64,000 nt of DNA, from positions 12,590,348 through 12,654,347 of the forward strand of contig CAIIXF020000006.1 of the NCBI GenBank assembly GCA_903813345.2. Direction: 5' to 3'. Source of the stretch: Owenia fusiformis (taxonomy: Eukaryota; Annelida; Polychaeta; Sabellida; Oweniidae). A program made the position numbers and the translations under genes. Shown here in pieces: positions 23,301-34,470 of this stretch. Under the pieces are notes generated by a model that ran no database searches, was not told the DNA's origin, and saw only the letters and a list, made by a program, of their open reading frames with translations. The stretch's first letter is position 1. Every line of letters begins with the position of its first letter.

Positions 23301-26300
23301 CCAGGTTTACAGTAGTTCTGCAGATATTCAAGGATCATGCAAGAACCAAAGAGGCTAAACTTCAGGTGGCATTAGCAGAAATACCATACTTCAGGTTTGT
23401 ACCTTGGCTTTCTAAGAGAACCCTTGGATTTGTCCTTGTCTTTGTATGCTTGTCAGGTGCCTATTGACTTGTTCCATGTATGAACATTTCAAATCTCAAC
23501 CAGTGTTTTTCTTTCATTTGAAAAAATGTGCCTCACACTGGGGTAGGCTGTCGGTAGTTTGTAAGTAGGGTGGAAAGTTTCAAAATCTTCTGGTCATATT
23601 CAAAATCTACCTGTTCCAAACCATTGGGTAGGTTGATAAAGTAAATGCTGATCTCAACATGTAATATTAAAATAGTTTGGCATGCATAATTGATTATACT
23701 TACATCCTCCATGATCTTTACCTAACTGATTTCAGGTCCAGGTTAAAGGGTATGCATGCTGGTACATTAGATCAGCAGAAAGGAGGCTTGGCCCATTTAG
23801 GAGGCTCTGGAGAAACTTGGATTGAACTACGCAAACGTCTACTTGAGGTATGCTTTTTCTTAAGAAATGCTTTTTTGTTGACTTGAAATATGCTTGTTTA
23901 CTTGAATTACCATTATGCAGAATGTGATAAACTATATAGAAATGCAAGAAAATTATATTTAATTCACATTTAGACAGTGAGGCAGTGAATGCTCAGAGGG
24001 TACATTGTATCATGATCAGTTAGACTTTATCATATCAGAAATCACCCAATTTTACCTTTACATTCATTTTTTCAATTTATTTCATAATTTCTTATGTTAT
24101 ATATGCGGTAAAATCATGCCGCTAGACACCCATGGGCATACATTACGTTATAATATAATTAAATTTTAACATACAGTGAAACCTGTAAAGCGGAACACCT
24201 CTATAAGTGGAACACTTCAATTTAGACCAACTCACTTAATGTTAAATGAACCTCTATAAGTTTCTTTTTATTAGAGTTACCAAAGATGTTCCACTTAGAC
24301 AGGTGTTACTGTACAATGTACAGCTAGACTACATATTCAATATTCGATAGATTCAGAATATTTCGTAAGTTATCTACAATAGGAATGAAAACAAAACAGT
24401 TACCGGAATAAGCCATTGCATACATTATATTTTCTACAGTTAGTAGCAATAGTGAAAGAAATACTTTTTGACAACATTTCCAGGAAAGAGGGATTAAAAT
24501 AAAACGAGATCTTGCTGTTTTGAAGTCAAAGCGCCATCTTTTGAAGAAATCGAGAACAAAGAAGGAAATTCCAATTGTTGCAGTGGTTGGTTACACAAAT
24601 GCAGGTACAGTAATACTGTAATTTAAATATATAATTATCCATACACATATGAATTACATGTATTATTGACATGATCTCATTCTACTTAGAGTCCATGAAT
24701 GTACATGTACAGACTGGTTTTTGAAATTCATTGTGCATGTAATTACATGTACCTTAATTTACCCATCCTTTGAATTTAAGGCTCTAGACACCATCCGCCT
24801 GTAGATGACGTTCTGGACACCTGTGTTCGGAGGATGTAATTTATCAAAATGACCCATTCTCCAACTTTTGACCCGTTCCCTCATTTTAGGTAAAACTAGT
24901 CTTATCAAAGTGCTCACAAATGAAGCTGCTCTCCAGCCCAGGGATCAATTATTTGCCACATTAGATGTCACAGCCCATGCAGGGTTCCTGCCAAGCCACC
25001 TATCTGTATTATATATTGACACGGTTGGGTTCATATCTGATATACCCACCAGCCTGATTGCTTCATTTAGTGCTACCCTAGAGGACATCAGAGAAGCAGT
25101 AAGATTTGTTTATTATATTTTCTAATTTATAATGGAATCATGGGCTTTTGCCTATGATGGAATGAATAAAAGTGATCTGTTGTGATCATGTAAGTTTCTC
25201 AACAGTATCTTGGTGACATGGTTAAAAAGCAATTAATGATATTTTATTTAATTGTGAGTGTTACATATATATGAATGAGAGCAGTGATTTATTGTAATTC
25301 AAACAGAGAAATTATCGTTTATTAAAAGCTCTGTGTAAATATTGTTTTAAATCTTTGAGATGATCATATCACTGTCAATATTCTTCACTCTCTCATTGGT
25401 CTACACATTACATGTGACATAGAAATAAGAAGACGTATTCAACGGTCGCGCCTATCATGTCAGAAAAAAGGGGTATTTAACGGGCGTATTCACCAGTTGT
25501 GTTGTTTTGTAATAGTAATAATCTTGAAAGACATTTCCAACAATAAGAGTGGTGAATATAACAGTGAATAATAAAATAATTAAACAAATATTACATACTA
25601 TTTTTGGTGAATACCTGTTGCACTTTCAATGATTCCACAAGGTGTATTCCCCAAAGCTCAAAGAGCTAGAATCATTAAAAATGAATAAGATATTCAACTC
25701 AATAGAATGAAATATTTGTATAATATTTTTACTTCTTGCTCTGAAAATCAGTTTTGAATTTTTCCTTTCATTTTAAAAGCAAAAGTCAATTATTTTCTAA
25801 AAAAAGAATGAAAAGATCCGAGTGATATATTTTTAAAATTTGTAGACAAATGAAATCTCGATTTTTCCCCATTTTGTGAATCAACAAGGTAACATTGTGA
25901 TTACACAATTTCAGAAAACTTTTTTCCACTCATTCAGTTTTTGTCGACATGACAACTTATATTCAAAAGGTACATGCTTCATCAAATTGTAGAGTAATAC
26001 GTAGAGTAATATTGTTGTTTAGGTTAAACCATCTTGTATGGGTATCTCAAAGTGATGATTCCCCAGTTCCAATTTGAGATCCCTCCAGAACTTTGCTTGT
26101 TTCTTCTCATTGTTACTCCATCTGAGACAGTTATTGTGCTTAATAATCATCTTCACTTTGTCAGGCATCTCATCCTTAGGGATATGTTCCATTAATAGAA
26201 CTATTATCATGTCCCTGTAGTCATCTAGGAGTTTGGCTAAAGCCATGTCCACCTCAAATTGATTCATGCCATCTTTCACCCAACCACGACTCACCACAAA

Positions 26301-29300
26301 TAAAATCTTTCTGCTGGTGTGTATTGCATTTCCCAAAGAGGTGAATAATGAACCACCAGGCGTTATTCGATCATCGTACATTAATTTGAACTTGATATCT
26401 AATCCCCTCTCGAGTTCATTACATAAATCCTTATTTACCCACAATCTTTTTTCACTGTGGTAACTTACAAAAGCGTCATGTTCAATGAGAAGTCCATCTA
26501 AATTTACATCTTGTTCATGCTTGCGTGCAAGTATGATCATTTTCCTATATTGGATATCTTTCCAGAAATGCTTCAATAGCACAAGTGTCACTATTGTGAT
26601 TATTAAAATTAAGCCTCCACTTATCGATGAAACTTCAATGACAAGCTGTGTGTTGCACTCTATCCACATCATTGTAAAATTGTGGATGTATTCGGTTTGT
26701 TTGTATGTTGGTGTTGAACAATTTACTGCAGTATATTTAAACTTATATCTATTTTGTAGAATATTCATTGTGAGCCAGTTACGAAGACCTTTCAGTTGAC
26801 AGTTACAGTCAAAGTTATTTTGATGAAGATTAAGGATCAGACCTCCTCCAATAGGTTTCATGATTTCCAAATTACTTGGGTCAATGAAAGTTATTGCGTT
26901 CCTTGACAAATCCAACACACTTAAACTGTGTAAATCCTTAAAGATACCCCTTTCGATAAATGTAAGTAAGTTGCTTTGGAGGTTCAAATCTCTAAGATTG
27001 TATAGTCCTTTAAATATGCATTGAGGGAGGTGGGATAAGTCATTGCTTTTTAGTGAAAGAAAATTAAGACTGTAACGATCCTGAAAGATTTGACAAAGTT
27101 CTACATCTGAATATTTACATAATGAATTTTCTGATAAGTCTATTTGTTGCAATGATTTTGCAATGTTTAAAAGCCCAATCACTTGCTTAATGTGTGGCCA
27201 AAATGCAAAACTACCACTTGTCATATGCAACTCATGCAAGTTTTTTAAGCCCGACATGTCCAGTGCCATTACCGAACTACTCTTCATGTTAATGCTTAAA
27301 CTTCGTAATCCTGATATATTAAGGTATAACTCTAGTGGATAATAACTCGCAGTTACAATGAATCCACCTATGTCTAGAGTTCTCAATTTATAGAATATCT
27401 CAAATGTATCTTTGGCCACATACATAAAGTTCCACAATACTAAGGTATCAAGGAATTCGGCCAATGGTTCAAACGCATCAGCCTCCAAAATTCCGAAAGA
27501 ATTTCCTAACATGTTTAATCTTCTGAGTCTGGCATAACGTAGTGGTTCAAAAAAGGATTTATCTATCTTTCTTAGAAAAACTCCACATGTTTTAATTTCC
27601 AAATTCTCCACTGCTTTGTTTTGTAGATCATTAAAAACTGTAAGAATATTTTCTGTTCCCAAATTCTGGTTTTGATGAAGAGACAGTTGTTTCCATGATT
27701 TAGGTACCTTGAAGGTTCCAGGTTCAATATGTTCAATAGGATTCATTTCAATGGTTAATCTAACATTACTTCGATTCACAAAATTTTTAAAAGTGTTTCT
27801 TTCAATCTTTATGATACTGCAGTTTATCAGATAAATCGATGATAGATGTTCAAATCCCATAAATGAGCCATTTTTCAAAATTTCAAACTCAAAGTTCTCA
27901 AACCTCAAAGAAGCACAGGACTTGTATTTCTTATCCATGTGTTTCAGGAGATCTCCTAATGGGATTTGGTCAGTTTTCGCTTTTGCTTGACACACACAGA
28001 CCATTCCTTTCTTTTTCTTCAAACTGTATGTGCAAAGGTTAAGGACATTATGCTTCTTTCTGTATGCACTCAATGTATTATCAGCTGAATTATCGGGAAA
28101 CTCGATCTGCCTTCCTAGTGGCTTATTCATATATATCTGCTTCCTTGTTTCGGTAGGGCACACTACCAGCACAATGAATAGAAACAGGAGTATAGGCCCA
28201 ATGTATGACATCATACTTGCAATATTCACTCCTGCAAAATAGATCTTATATTTCAAACATTTACTTTCAGTAAGAAGTTAAGTCATTCAAAAACATTTGT
28301 ATTTTTGATTGAATTAGTGAGGCCTTAGGCTCAGAGTGAGACCAATTAAGCCTGAAACAGAAAATACCAATAGTATTAAAAAGAATAAAAAGTTCAAAAT
28401 AGGAACACAAAAAGTACAACTGGTTATAGAAAACAAATCCCAGCATCTCGAAAATATAATGTATAATATAATGTATAAAGAAAATTATGTTTCTTATTCT
28501 TACCTTGATAATGTGAGTTGATGAAGACTGATTAATGTGTGCAGCTTGGAAATTCTTTAATGCTTTTTCAAAGAGAGTAAAGCTTGTAACAAGTCCAATG
28601 TTCAAGTACTGTTTATTTACTGTTCTGTGTAATCTTTTAATTTGTGTCGGGAAGTCGCTATAACCTTTTGAAGCTGAATATCATACACGCTCTTCAATCT
28701 TTATTTTCAGAGAATGTTTGGTGTCACGGTGTCCTGTTATTAACATCATGGAAGTATGAAGGTTCCACTCATTATATATATATATTATATCTAATAAGGT
28801 TTATTTTATTTTTAAAAATCAACACCATTTGCAAGTGAAATCATCAATTACCCCATCCCCCTTTAATGAAACTAAAACTGTTGATAATTGGACACCATCC
28901 CTTACAATACATGTTCGGGACATAAGTCATCCAGACTCAGAGGCCCAGAACCTGAATGTATATATACATAATACATGTTCATGACATAGGTCATCCTAAC
29001 TCAGAGGCCCAGAACCTGAATGTATATATAGACTCTTCAATCTTTATATTTCTAGGATGTCATAATAATACATGTTCATGACATAAGTCATCCAGACTCA
29101 GAGGCCCAGAACCTGAATGTTTATATAGACTCTTCAATCCTTATATTTCTAGGATGTCATAATGCATGTTCGGGACATAAGTCATCCAGACTTAGAGGCC
29201 CAGAACCTGAATGTATATATAGACTCTTCAATCTTTATATTTCTAGGATGTCATAATACATGTTCATGACATAGGTCATCATAATACATGTTCATGACAT

Positions 29301-32300
29301 AGGTCATCCAGACTCAGAGGCCCAGAACCTTAATGTTTATATAGACTCTTCAATCCTTATATTTCTAGGATGTCATAATGCATGTTCGTGACATAAGTCA
29401 TCCAGACTCAGAGGCCCAGAACCTGAATGTTTATATAGACTCTTCAATCTTTATATTTCTAGGATGTCATAATACATGTTCGGGACATAAGTCACCCTGA
29501 CACGGATGGGCAGAAGCTGAATGTTATACAGACCCTTGAGTCCCTAGAATTACCTAAACATCTCTTGGACAACATGATTGAAGTGTGCAATAAATCTGAT
29601 CTAAATCACAGGTAGGTCAAATAACACTACCCTATTCTGCCTCACTCAGATAACTTATTATCCCATCGAACGAAGTTCGGAGGGATATAGGGAACGCCTC
29701 CCTCCGTCTGTCCGTCCGTCCGTACGTACGTACGTCCGTCTGTCCGTCCGGGCAATAACTCAAATACCGTTGGCCCGATTTTGTTCATATTTTGTACATG
29801 GGGATAGAAGCTCTGCTCAAAAACTGATTTTCAAAATGGCCGCTCATTTAAAAATGGCGGCCATTTTAGTGCCGATTTTACAGTAATTTAGGTACTGCAT
29901 ATTAAACTGTAATAACAATATGTTTTAAATGTAAAAAAGTTATATAGGACATTGATTGAGCTAGAAATGTAAATACAGAAGAAATACATGGCAGCCATCT
30001 TGAAAAATGGCTGCCTTTGCACGTCATTTTACGATTTTTGCTGTAACTTGAAAAGTAGTGGAGCGATTTTGTTCATATTTGGTATGTGAATACTTTAAGC
30101 ATGGCATAATGTCTAATTACTTTTTTGGTAGTAGGCGGCCATTTTGAAAAATGGCCGCCATTTTTACGTGTGTTATTTTACATTTTTTATTATAACTCAA
30201 AAAGTAGTAGAGCGATTTTGTTCATATTTTATATGTGAATACTATAAGCATCGCACACTGTCTAATGACACTTTGGGTAGTAGGCGGCCATTTTTTACTA
30301 TAACTTGAAAAGTAGTGGAACGATTTTGTTCATATTTGGTATGTGAATACTTATGAACCTTGCACACTGTCTCATGACACTTTGCATTTTTACATTTTTT
30401 ACTATAACTCAAAAAGTATTGGAGCGATTTTGTTCATATTTGATATGTGAATACTTTAAGCAAGGCACATTGTAGTTGGCCATTTTGAAAAATGGCCACC
30501 ATTTTTATGTGTATTATTTTACATTTTTTATTATACTTTAAAAAGTTAAAGAGCGATTTTGTTCATATTTGATATGTGAATACTATTGCATTCTGTTGTA
30601 TGACATTTTGGGTAGCATTTACATGTATGTGTGTGCGATTTTTTAAATTTTTATATGTGGCTTATTTTACAAGTACATGTATGCGATTTTATAGGTGGCT
30701 ACTTAAAAGCATATTACTTCTTCTGATGACAACTTGGCTAGTGAGCAACCATTTTGAAAATGATGGCCTTTCTTATGGATGTTATTTTACGATATTTGCT
30801 AAATATTTTGTTTGTAAAAATGCCAGCAATTTCTGTTCGATGGGATTCGCTACGCTTTGGCGTTGGCGTTGTTCTGGTTATAAAAGAAGCTCTGCTTTAC
30901 TCTATAGTAAATTATTGTCTTAGCCAAGGGTAAAATAGCATAAATAAAAAGGTTAATATAGGTTTTCTAAATTATTGTTGGAGTGATGATGGACTTATCG
31001 TCTGATATACCTGTCAAGTAAAAATTAAAATTGGAATTTCTTCTAAAAATCTGTGGAAAAAATCAGGGTTAAAACAGGGTTCTTTTTCTGGTAAATCAGC
31101 TTTTCTAAAAATCATCTCAAATCTAAAAATTAGTATTGTTTGAAAAAAATCTGGGTTAATAAATCTGAAAAAGTGGTAGAATTTGGGGATTTTTAAAAAA
31201 ATCAGGAAAAACTTGGTGTCTCTAAAAAACTTGGGGTTACAAAAATTAAATCAACCCTTCGAAAAATTCAGTAAAAAATCTGGATTGCTAAAGATAAATC
31301 AGGAGAAAAATCTGGGTTTAAAAAAAAAATTAGATAAATCTGGAGTTTTCAAAGAAAATTGGGGTGTTTTGTTGAAAAATCAAGGGAAATGCGAGGTCTA
31401 CAATTTATATGAAAAAAATCTGGATTTTTGAAAGTGGGGTTTTTGACTAAAAATGGCCATTCTCGGTTTGGGGAACGAAGTTCATCACTCTCATTGAGCG
31501 TAATATCCCTGCTTCGGACTTTGATTTTTTTTACATAATATAGATTTGAATGTCTTCTTTTCAATAGTCATAATTTAATATGGGTGATATTTCTAGATTT
31601 TTCATAACACAGTTATTAGCCCAGTTCACTGATGAACTTCTTTCTCCAAATCGAGACTTGCATTTCTTTGAATCTACTGCGCCCTTATCCCTGCGTCGGA
31701 CAATTGCAATATATATCTTGTAGATTTAAATGTCCTATTTCGAATATTTGAATTTAATTTGGATGATATTTCTATATTTTTCATAAAAGAATTATTAGCC
31801 CAGGAGACTGTTCTCCAAACGAGACTTCTCCTTTGAAAGCACTAAAAATGGGATTTCTCCTGATATAAATCAGGACTTGATAGGTGAGTGATACGCATGT
31901 TACTGTGTGTGTTCTTCATCAAATAATCTGTTCAAGTTGAGATGATGTTCCTCAAATGAATTTTGTAGCTCACATGAAGGTGGTGGCATATGTACATCTG
32001 CAGTGACTGGGCAAGGCATTGATGATTTGAAGCTGACACTAGAGGACACTGTTATAACTGCCACTGGCTCTATGAAGAAGTCCTTTAAGGTACCAATGTC
32101 AGGTGATCATCTTAGGTATGTATTGATTAAGAAATGTTATCCTTGAATACTATTATACTAGTCTGAACCCTTACAAAACTTGTTTAGAAATAGGTGCAGT
32201 TGACTTATTTTGATTTAACTTTTAAAGTAAGAATGCATTCAATTAACCTCTTGAATCCCAGGCTCTAAAATCGGTTGAAACCAGAGAATTTTTCATTTTT

Positions 32301-32942
32301 GCCACGTTTTGACATTTTACTACATGCCTATATGTATAACTTTAGATGCTCAACTTAGTAAAATTAGATGGCAGAGATCATTTCTACACATTTTGAAACA
32401 GTTTTTTTGTAAATTGGTCGAAAATTGTTTGTATGTAGATTTATAATATGATATCACATCAACTAAATTTGGAATACTGTACTCCCAGTATTTTTCGCGT
32501 GCGATTTTATTACCTGGAACTCCATTGCATTTCGTGAGTTGTAAAATGTTTGTCAAGTGTTTTAAGGTGATAATGGGATACTGAGTAACAATGTCTGTTA
32601 CAGTGGCTTATTTGATCAAATAAACTAAAAAATTACAATGTAAAAGAGGTTATGGTGCAGCGTGTCATTGACCAAGATGACATAGTAGTAGGTGTACTTA
32701 CTAAAATTCGGGAAATTAAAACTCGCGAAATTAACCAGGAGTACAGTATTTAATTATTACATTACAGTGATTGATAGATTGTTCATTTCCATATTTGCAG
32801 ATGGTTGTACAAAGAGGCAACAGTCGTATCAACGGATCAGTGTGACAGTGCAGAACATTTACTTGTGCATTGTATTATTAGCCAATCAGCATACGGCAGA
32901 TTTAGGGCAGTTTTCGGGAAGAAAAAACAAGAACCTTCTTGA
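17352..32942 (+). CDS. GTPBP6: GTPBP6, mitochondrial HflX-type GTPase (complete, 11 exons)
   Basis: It encodes an HflX-family GTPase of mitochondria, which in vertebrates acts on the mitoribosome in assembly and recycling. Exons: 17352-17679, 18233-18319, 18707-18813, 19402-19583, 23305-23394, 23736-23847, 24484-24604, 24890-25098, 29463-29611, 31969-32115 and 32801-32942. The frame is continuous, 557 aa. The N-terminus is Arg-rich without acidic residues at first, fitting import. An HflX N-domain follows (FTVVLQIFKDHARTKEAKLQ, AHLGGSGETWIELRKRLLE), then a basic coiled helix and the G domain: G1 VVGYTNAGKTS split by an intron between AG and KTS, G3 DTVGF, G4 NKSD in exon 9, G5-like SAVTGQG. 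The C-terminus has SWLYKEA-like RWLYKEATV and SAYGRFR. Intron 4 carries a foldback element, intron 8 a TLR gene on the other strand plus an exon-derived array. Confidence 0.95.
19197..19268. repeat. 23-bp tandem repeat (GTGGTTGGTGTTTGGCATTCA)
   Basis: About three units in GTPBP6 intron 3. It is part of a decayed GTCACCAC-family repeat (GTTACCATCAGAAGTGATGAC at 19168). Confidence 0.8.
20258..22868. mobile_element. 2.6-kb foldback element with ~500-bp TIRs, TSD AATAT
   Basis: Two near-identical arms, 20258 to about 20760 and about 22370 to 22868, are inverted. The ends are CACGGGATGTCATCGCCTGA, and the 5-bp direct repeat AATAT is at 20253-20257 and 22869-22873. Each arm carries TCAATGTTAGGGAGCA three times, and a degenerate third region (near 20985-21020, CAATGTGGCGGAGCA) lies inside the left half. 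The middle holds another element (21341-21849). No transposase frame is visible. It fills most of GTPBP6 intron 4. Near-identity of the arms implies youth or correction between arms. Confidence 0.92.
21341..21849. mobile_element. 509-bp MITE built of GGGGCAA/GGGACTC repeats, TSD TTA
   Basis: The ends AGCCCAGTATACACCAATGG and its inverse (GGTGTATACCGGGCT) are flanked by TTA at 21338-21340 and 21850-21852, a PIF/Harbinger-like target. The inside is an irregular array of about 17-bp phrases such as ATGGGACTCGATGGGGCAAG in both orientations. This array gives several overlapping open frames on both strands that are not genes. It is nested in the 20258-22868 element. Confidence 0.8.
24174..24311. 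mobile_element. 138-bp pogo/Tigger-like MITE, TSD TA
   Basis: CAGTGAAACCTGT at the left end and ACAGGTGTTACTG at the right, flanked by TA at 24172-24173 and 24312-24313. Inside are CGGAACACCTCTATAAG-like motifs typical of pogo-derived MITEs. It lies in GTPBP6 intron 6. Confidence 0.75.
25099..26018. other. GTPBP6 intron 8, left part, downstream of the TLR gene
   Basis: AT-rich intron with no exon-like signal. The minus-strand TLR 3' UTR must lie in its right part, but I cannot fix a poly(A) site. Confidence 0.5.
26019..28214 (-). CDS. Toll-like receptor (LRR-TM-TIR), single coding exon
   Basis: It has 731 aa in one exon. The start is set at the ATG 28212-28214 because an acceptor (TATTTTGCAG|GAGTG) lies 17 bases upstream, and a 5' UTR exon with donor ATCAAG|GTAAGA ends at 28504. 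Order: signal peptide (IGPILLFLFIVLVV), a divergent Cys-containing N-terminal region, LRRs (clearest at LNFLSLKSNDLSHLP, LRDLNLQSNLLTFIERGIF, LSVLDLSRNAITFI), a single LRR C-cap (NNFDCNC...VNCSTP), a transmembrane segment near residues 535-560 and a TIR domain. TIR box 1 is HDAFVSYHS, the BB-loop region DDRITPGGS keeps the Pro-Gly, and box 3 is FW. One C-cap next to the membrane makes it the single-cysteine-cluster type. It is a likely innate-immune receptor; the ligand is unknown. It sits antisense in GTPBP6 intron 8. Confidence 0.95.
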   Translation of the reverse strand: MMSYIGPILLFLFIVLVVCPTETRKQIYMNKPLGRQIEFPDNSADNTLSAYRKKHNVLNLCTYSLKKKKGMVCVCQAKAKTDQIPLGDLLKHMDKKYKSCASLRFENFEFEILKNGSFMGFEHLSSIYLINCSIIKIERNTFKNFVNRSNVRLTIEMNPIEHIEPGTFKVPKSWKQLSLHQNQNLGTENILTVFNDLQNKAVENLEIKTCGVFLRKIDKSFFEPLRYARLRRLNMLGNSFGILEADAFEPLAEFLDTLVLWNFMYVAKDTFEIFYKLRTLDIGGFIVTASYYPLELYLNISGLRSLSINMKSSSVMALDMSGLKNLHELHMTSGSFAFWPHIKQVIGLLNIAKSLQQIDLSENSLCKYSDVELCQIFQDRYSLNFLSLKSNDLSHLPQCIFKGLYNLRDLNLQSNLLTFIERGIFKDLHSLSVLDLSRNAITFIDPSNLEIMKPIGGGLILNLHQNNFDCNCQLKGLRNWLTMNILQNRYKFKYTAVNCSTPTYKQTEYIHNFTMMWIECNTQLVIEVSSISGGLILIITIVTLVLLKHFWKDIQYRKMIILARKHEQDVNLDGLLIEHDAFVSYHSEKRLWVNKDLCNELERGLDIKFKLMYDDRITPGGSLFTSLGNAIHTSRKILFVVSRGWVKDGMNQFEVDMALAKLLDDYRDMIIVLLMEHIPKDEMPDKVKMIIKHNNCLRWSNNEKKQAKFWRDLKLELGNHHFEIPIQDGLT
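28504..28605 (-). other. Probable 5' UTR exon of the TLR gene
   Basis: A consensus donor on the minus strand (ATCAAG|GTAAGA) at 28504 pairs with the acceptor at 28231. The upstream limit is unknown. No in-frame coding content was seen in it. Confidence 0.5.
28908..29462 (+). repeat. Tandem array of GTPBP6 exon-9 acceptor plus exon-start fragments
   Basis: About six units of ~94 bp precede exon 9. Each of the later units has an acceptor TATATTTCTAG|GATGTC followed by ~80 bp homologous to the exon start, then returns to intron sequence. AG borders like the true one at 29462 lie at 29055, 29152, 29246 and 29368. The copies read HV(R/H)DISHPDSEAQNLNV. The true exon reads HVRDISHPDTDGQKLNV. One unit has an internal 37-bp duplication (29275-29310), and the two leftmost are shortened. 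Use of the 29368 acceptor would add 94 nt and break the frame. Confidence 0.93.
29661..30845. mobile_element. Repeat element with (GTCC)n head and tandem core, TCCCATCGAAC ends
   Basis: TCCCATCGAAC at 29661-29671 is inverted as GTTCGATGGGA at 30835-30845. After the left end comes a CCGTCTGTCCGTCCGTCCGT tract, then at least six imperfect units of 100-180 bp with GGAGCGATTTTGTTCATATT and AATGGCCGCCATTTT. The architecture matches the unrelated element at 57305-59203. Non-coding; it lies in GTPBP6 intron 9. Confidence 0.75.
31020..31440. repeat. Degenerate purine-rich repeat (AAAATCTGGGTT-like)
   Basis: Irregular repetition of AAAAATCTGG(G)GTTTT-like phrases. Open frames here are lysine/leucine-rich translations of the repeat and are not genes. 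Confidence 0.65.
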
Positions 32943-33294
32943 TCATTACTTGACCTTTTGGCTCACATTTGTGCCTGTGGAACCTCCTTTCCATCCATCT
33001 CTAGATGCGCTACATCAACAATTTTTGGAGATAGGAAGATTCCAGTAATCTAGAACTTGTGCTCATATTTTAATTGGGGTCCAGGCTAGTAATTTACATC
33101 AGTGACCCTTACTTTTGCCTTGTTTTAGAGAAATCTGCTTTTTTCATCAAAATATTACCTGTTTGACATATTCCAAATCAGATAATATACAAATAATCAG
33201 TATCAGTTCTATCGAGATGAATTTTCTCCAATAAGCCGGATGCCAAGGGAAGTATTGAACTTGTGAAAGATGTACAGGTATTCACCAAAAATAG

Positions 33295-33300
33295 AATAAA
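33295..33300 (+). terminator. Candidate poly(A) signal of GTPBP6
   Basis: AATAAA 353 bases after the GTPBP6 stop codon, the first clear one seen downstream. Confidence 0.5.
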
Positions 33301-33484
33301 ATATTTGTTTTATTATATTATTCACTGTTAATTTTCCTCATTAATGAATAGATGTTCCTCATTAAAAAATAAGTCTCACACCAAGAAATATTTAAAATTA
33401 CAGTGTGAGTTTCAGCTTCCTGGGTTTTAGCTTTCTTTCAGGTGCTCTAAATATTTATAGTAAATTTTTCATTTACAACTTATG

Positions 33485-33574
33485 CCTTGGTCACATTTGC
33501 TCCGATTTTCACTATGGCACCCAGCCGATTGAGTATTTTGTCAAAACACTCAATCGGAGCAAATGTGACCCAGG
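33485..33574. mobile_element. 90-bp hairpin element
   Basis: CCTTGGTCACATTTGCTCCGATT on the left is inverted as AATCGGAGCAAATGTGACCCAGG on the right, with a ~44-bp loop. It is a tiny MITE or hairpin with no duplication seen. Confidence 0.65.
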
Positions 33575-33837
33575 TATTACACAGAATTCAGAATATTTTG
33601 CCAAGAAATATATGTCTGGTTGGTTAACTACAGCTCCCTGGGTTGCAATGTTCCTCAACAAATGATTATTAAAAAATATAAAAAAAACATTAATTTTGAT
33701 AATTTTATATTTATTTATCTGTACAATAAAATACAGAATAGTAATATGTACAAATTGCGTTTTGTTGATACATGTTATGTATATGTATTTCACATATTCA
33801 ATGCATTTTACATCCTATATCCATCTTAGGTGCTGTA

Positions 33838-33925
33838 TGCATTTTACACACACTATGTGCATTTTACATACACTATGTGCATTTTACATTCACTACATAC
33901 AATTGTATATGCATTTTACATACTA
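33838..33925. repeat. GCATTTTACAT interspersed tandem repeat, block 1
   Basis: About five units of TATGTGCATTTTACATACAC. The same motif forms block 2 at 34228-34470. The ~300 bp between is not repeated. Confidence 0.85.
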
Positions 33926-34146
33926 CTGTAGATTTATTATTTTGACAGCAAATATTGGTGGCTATTTAATTTTGTGGATTCAGGACTGAAATTTAATTTT
34001 TGTAGATGTTTATATCATTAGGACAGGTATTTACTGAGATATTTACAGTATTTCTTTTGGAATAATGTAGAATTGATGACATGTTGACAAGAAAAGGGGC
34101 CCCAGAAGTTTAATTTCTGAAGTGCTTTGGACAAAAATTCCAAACT

Positions 34147-34193
34147 TAATTTGATGGATTGGCGGATTTTCTGAATCCGACAATCCATCAAAT
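34147..34193. repeat. Perfect-stem hairpin between the GCATTTTACAT blocks
   Basis: AATTTGATGGATTG and CAATCCATCAAATT are inverted around a GCGGATTTTCTGAATCCGA loop that is itself partly self-complementary. Confidence 0.7.
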
Positions 34194-34227
34194 TGAAACG
34201 GGAGCCAAATTTAGTGTATCTACAGTA

Positions 34228-34470
34228 AATGCATTTTACATACCATATGCATTTTACATACCATATGCATTTTACATACCATATGCATATTACATTATGT
34301 GTACATCTTATGCAGCATACATTTTACATTATGAAAGTATGTGACATAATACTTTATGCATTTTACATAAGATTTACATATGCATTTTACATATTGTATG
34401 CATTTACATAGTGTTTGCATTTTACAGTGTTTGCATTTTACGTAGTGTTTGCATTTTACATACTGTATGC
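34228..34470. repeat. GCATTTTACAT tandem repeat, block 2
   Basis: About ten GCATTTTACAT motifs at irregular 16-27 bp spacing (ATGCATTTTACATACCAT units). It gives a MHFTYH-repeat open frame that is not a gene. Confidence 0.88.

Noticed and set aside
28908-29462. Array copies as mutually exclusive exons of GTPBP6
   Set aside because: No copy has its own donor, and extension from an upstream acceptor breaks the frame (94 nt).
30576-30923. 115-codon Cys/Phe-rich open frame
   Set aside because: Ends of the tandem-core repeat element; no family match and no splice-site or start context.
33512-34411. His/Tyr/Phe-rich open frames
   Set aside because: Translations of the GCATTTTACAT repeats and AT-rich flanks.
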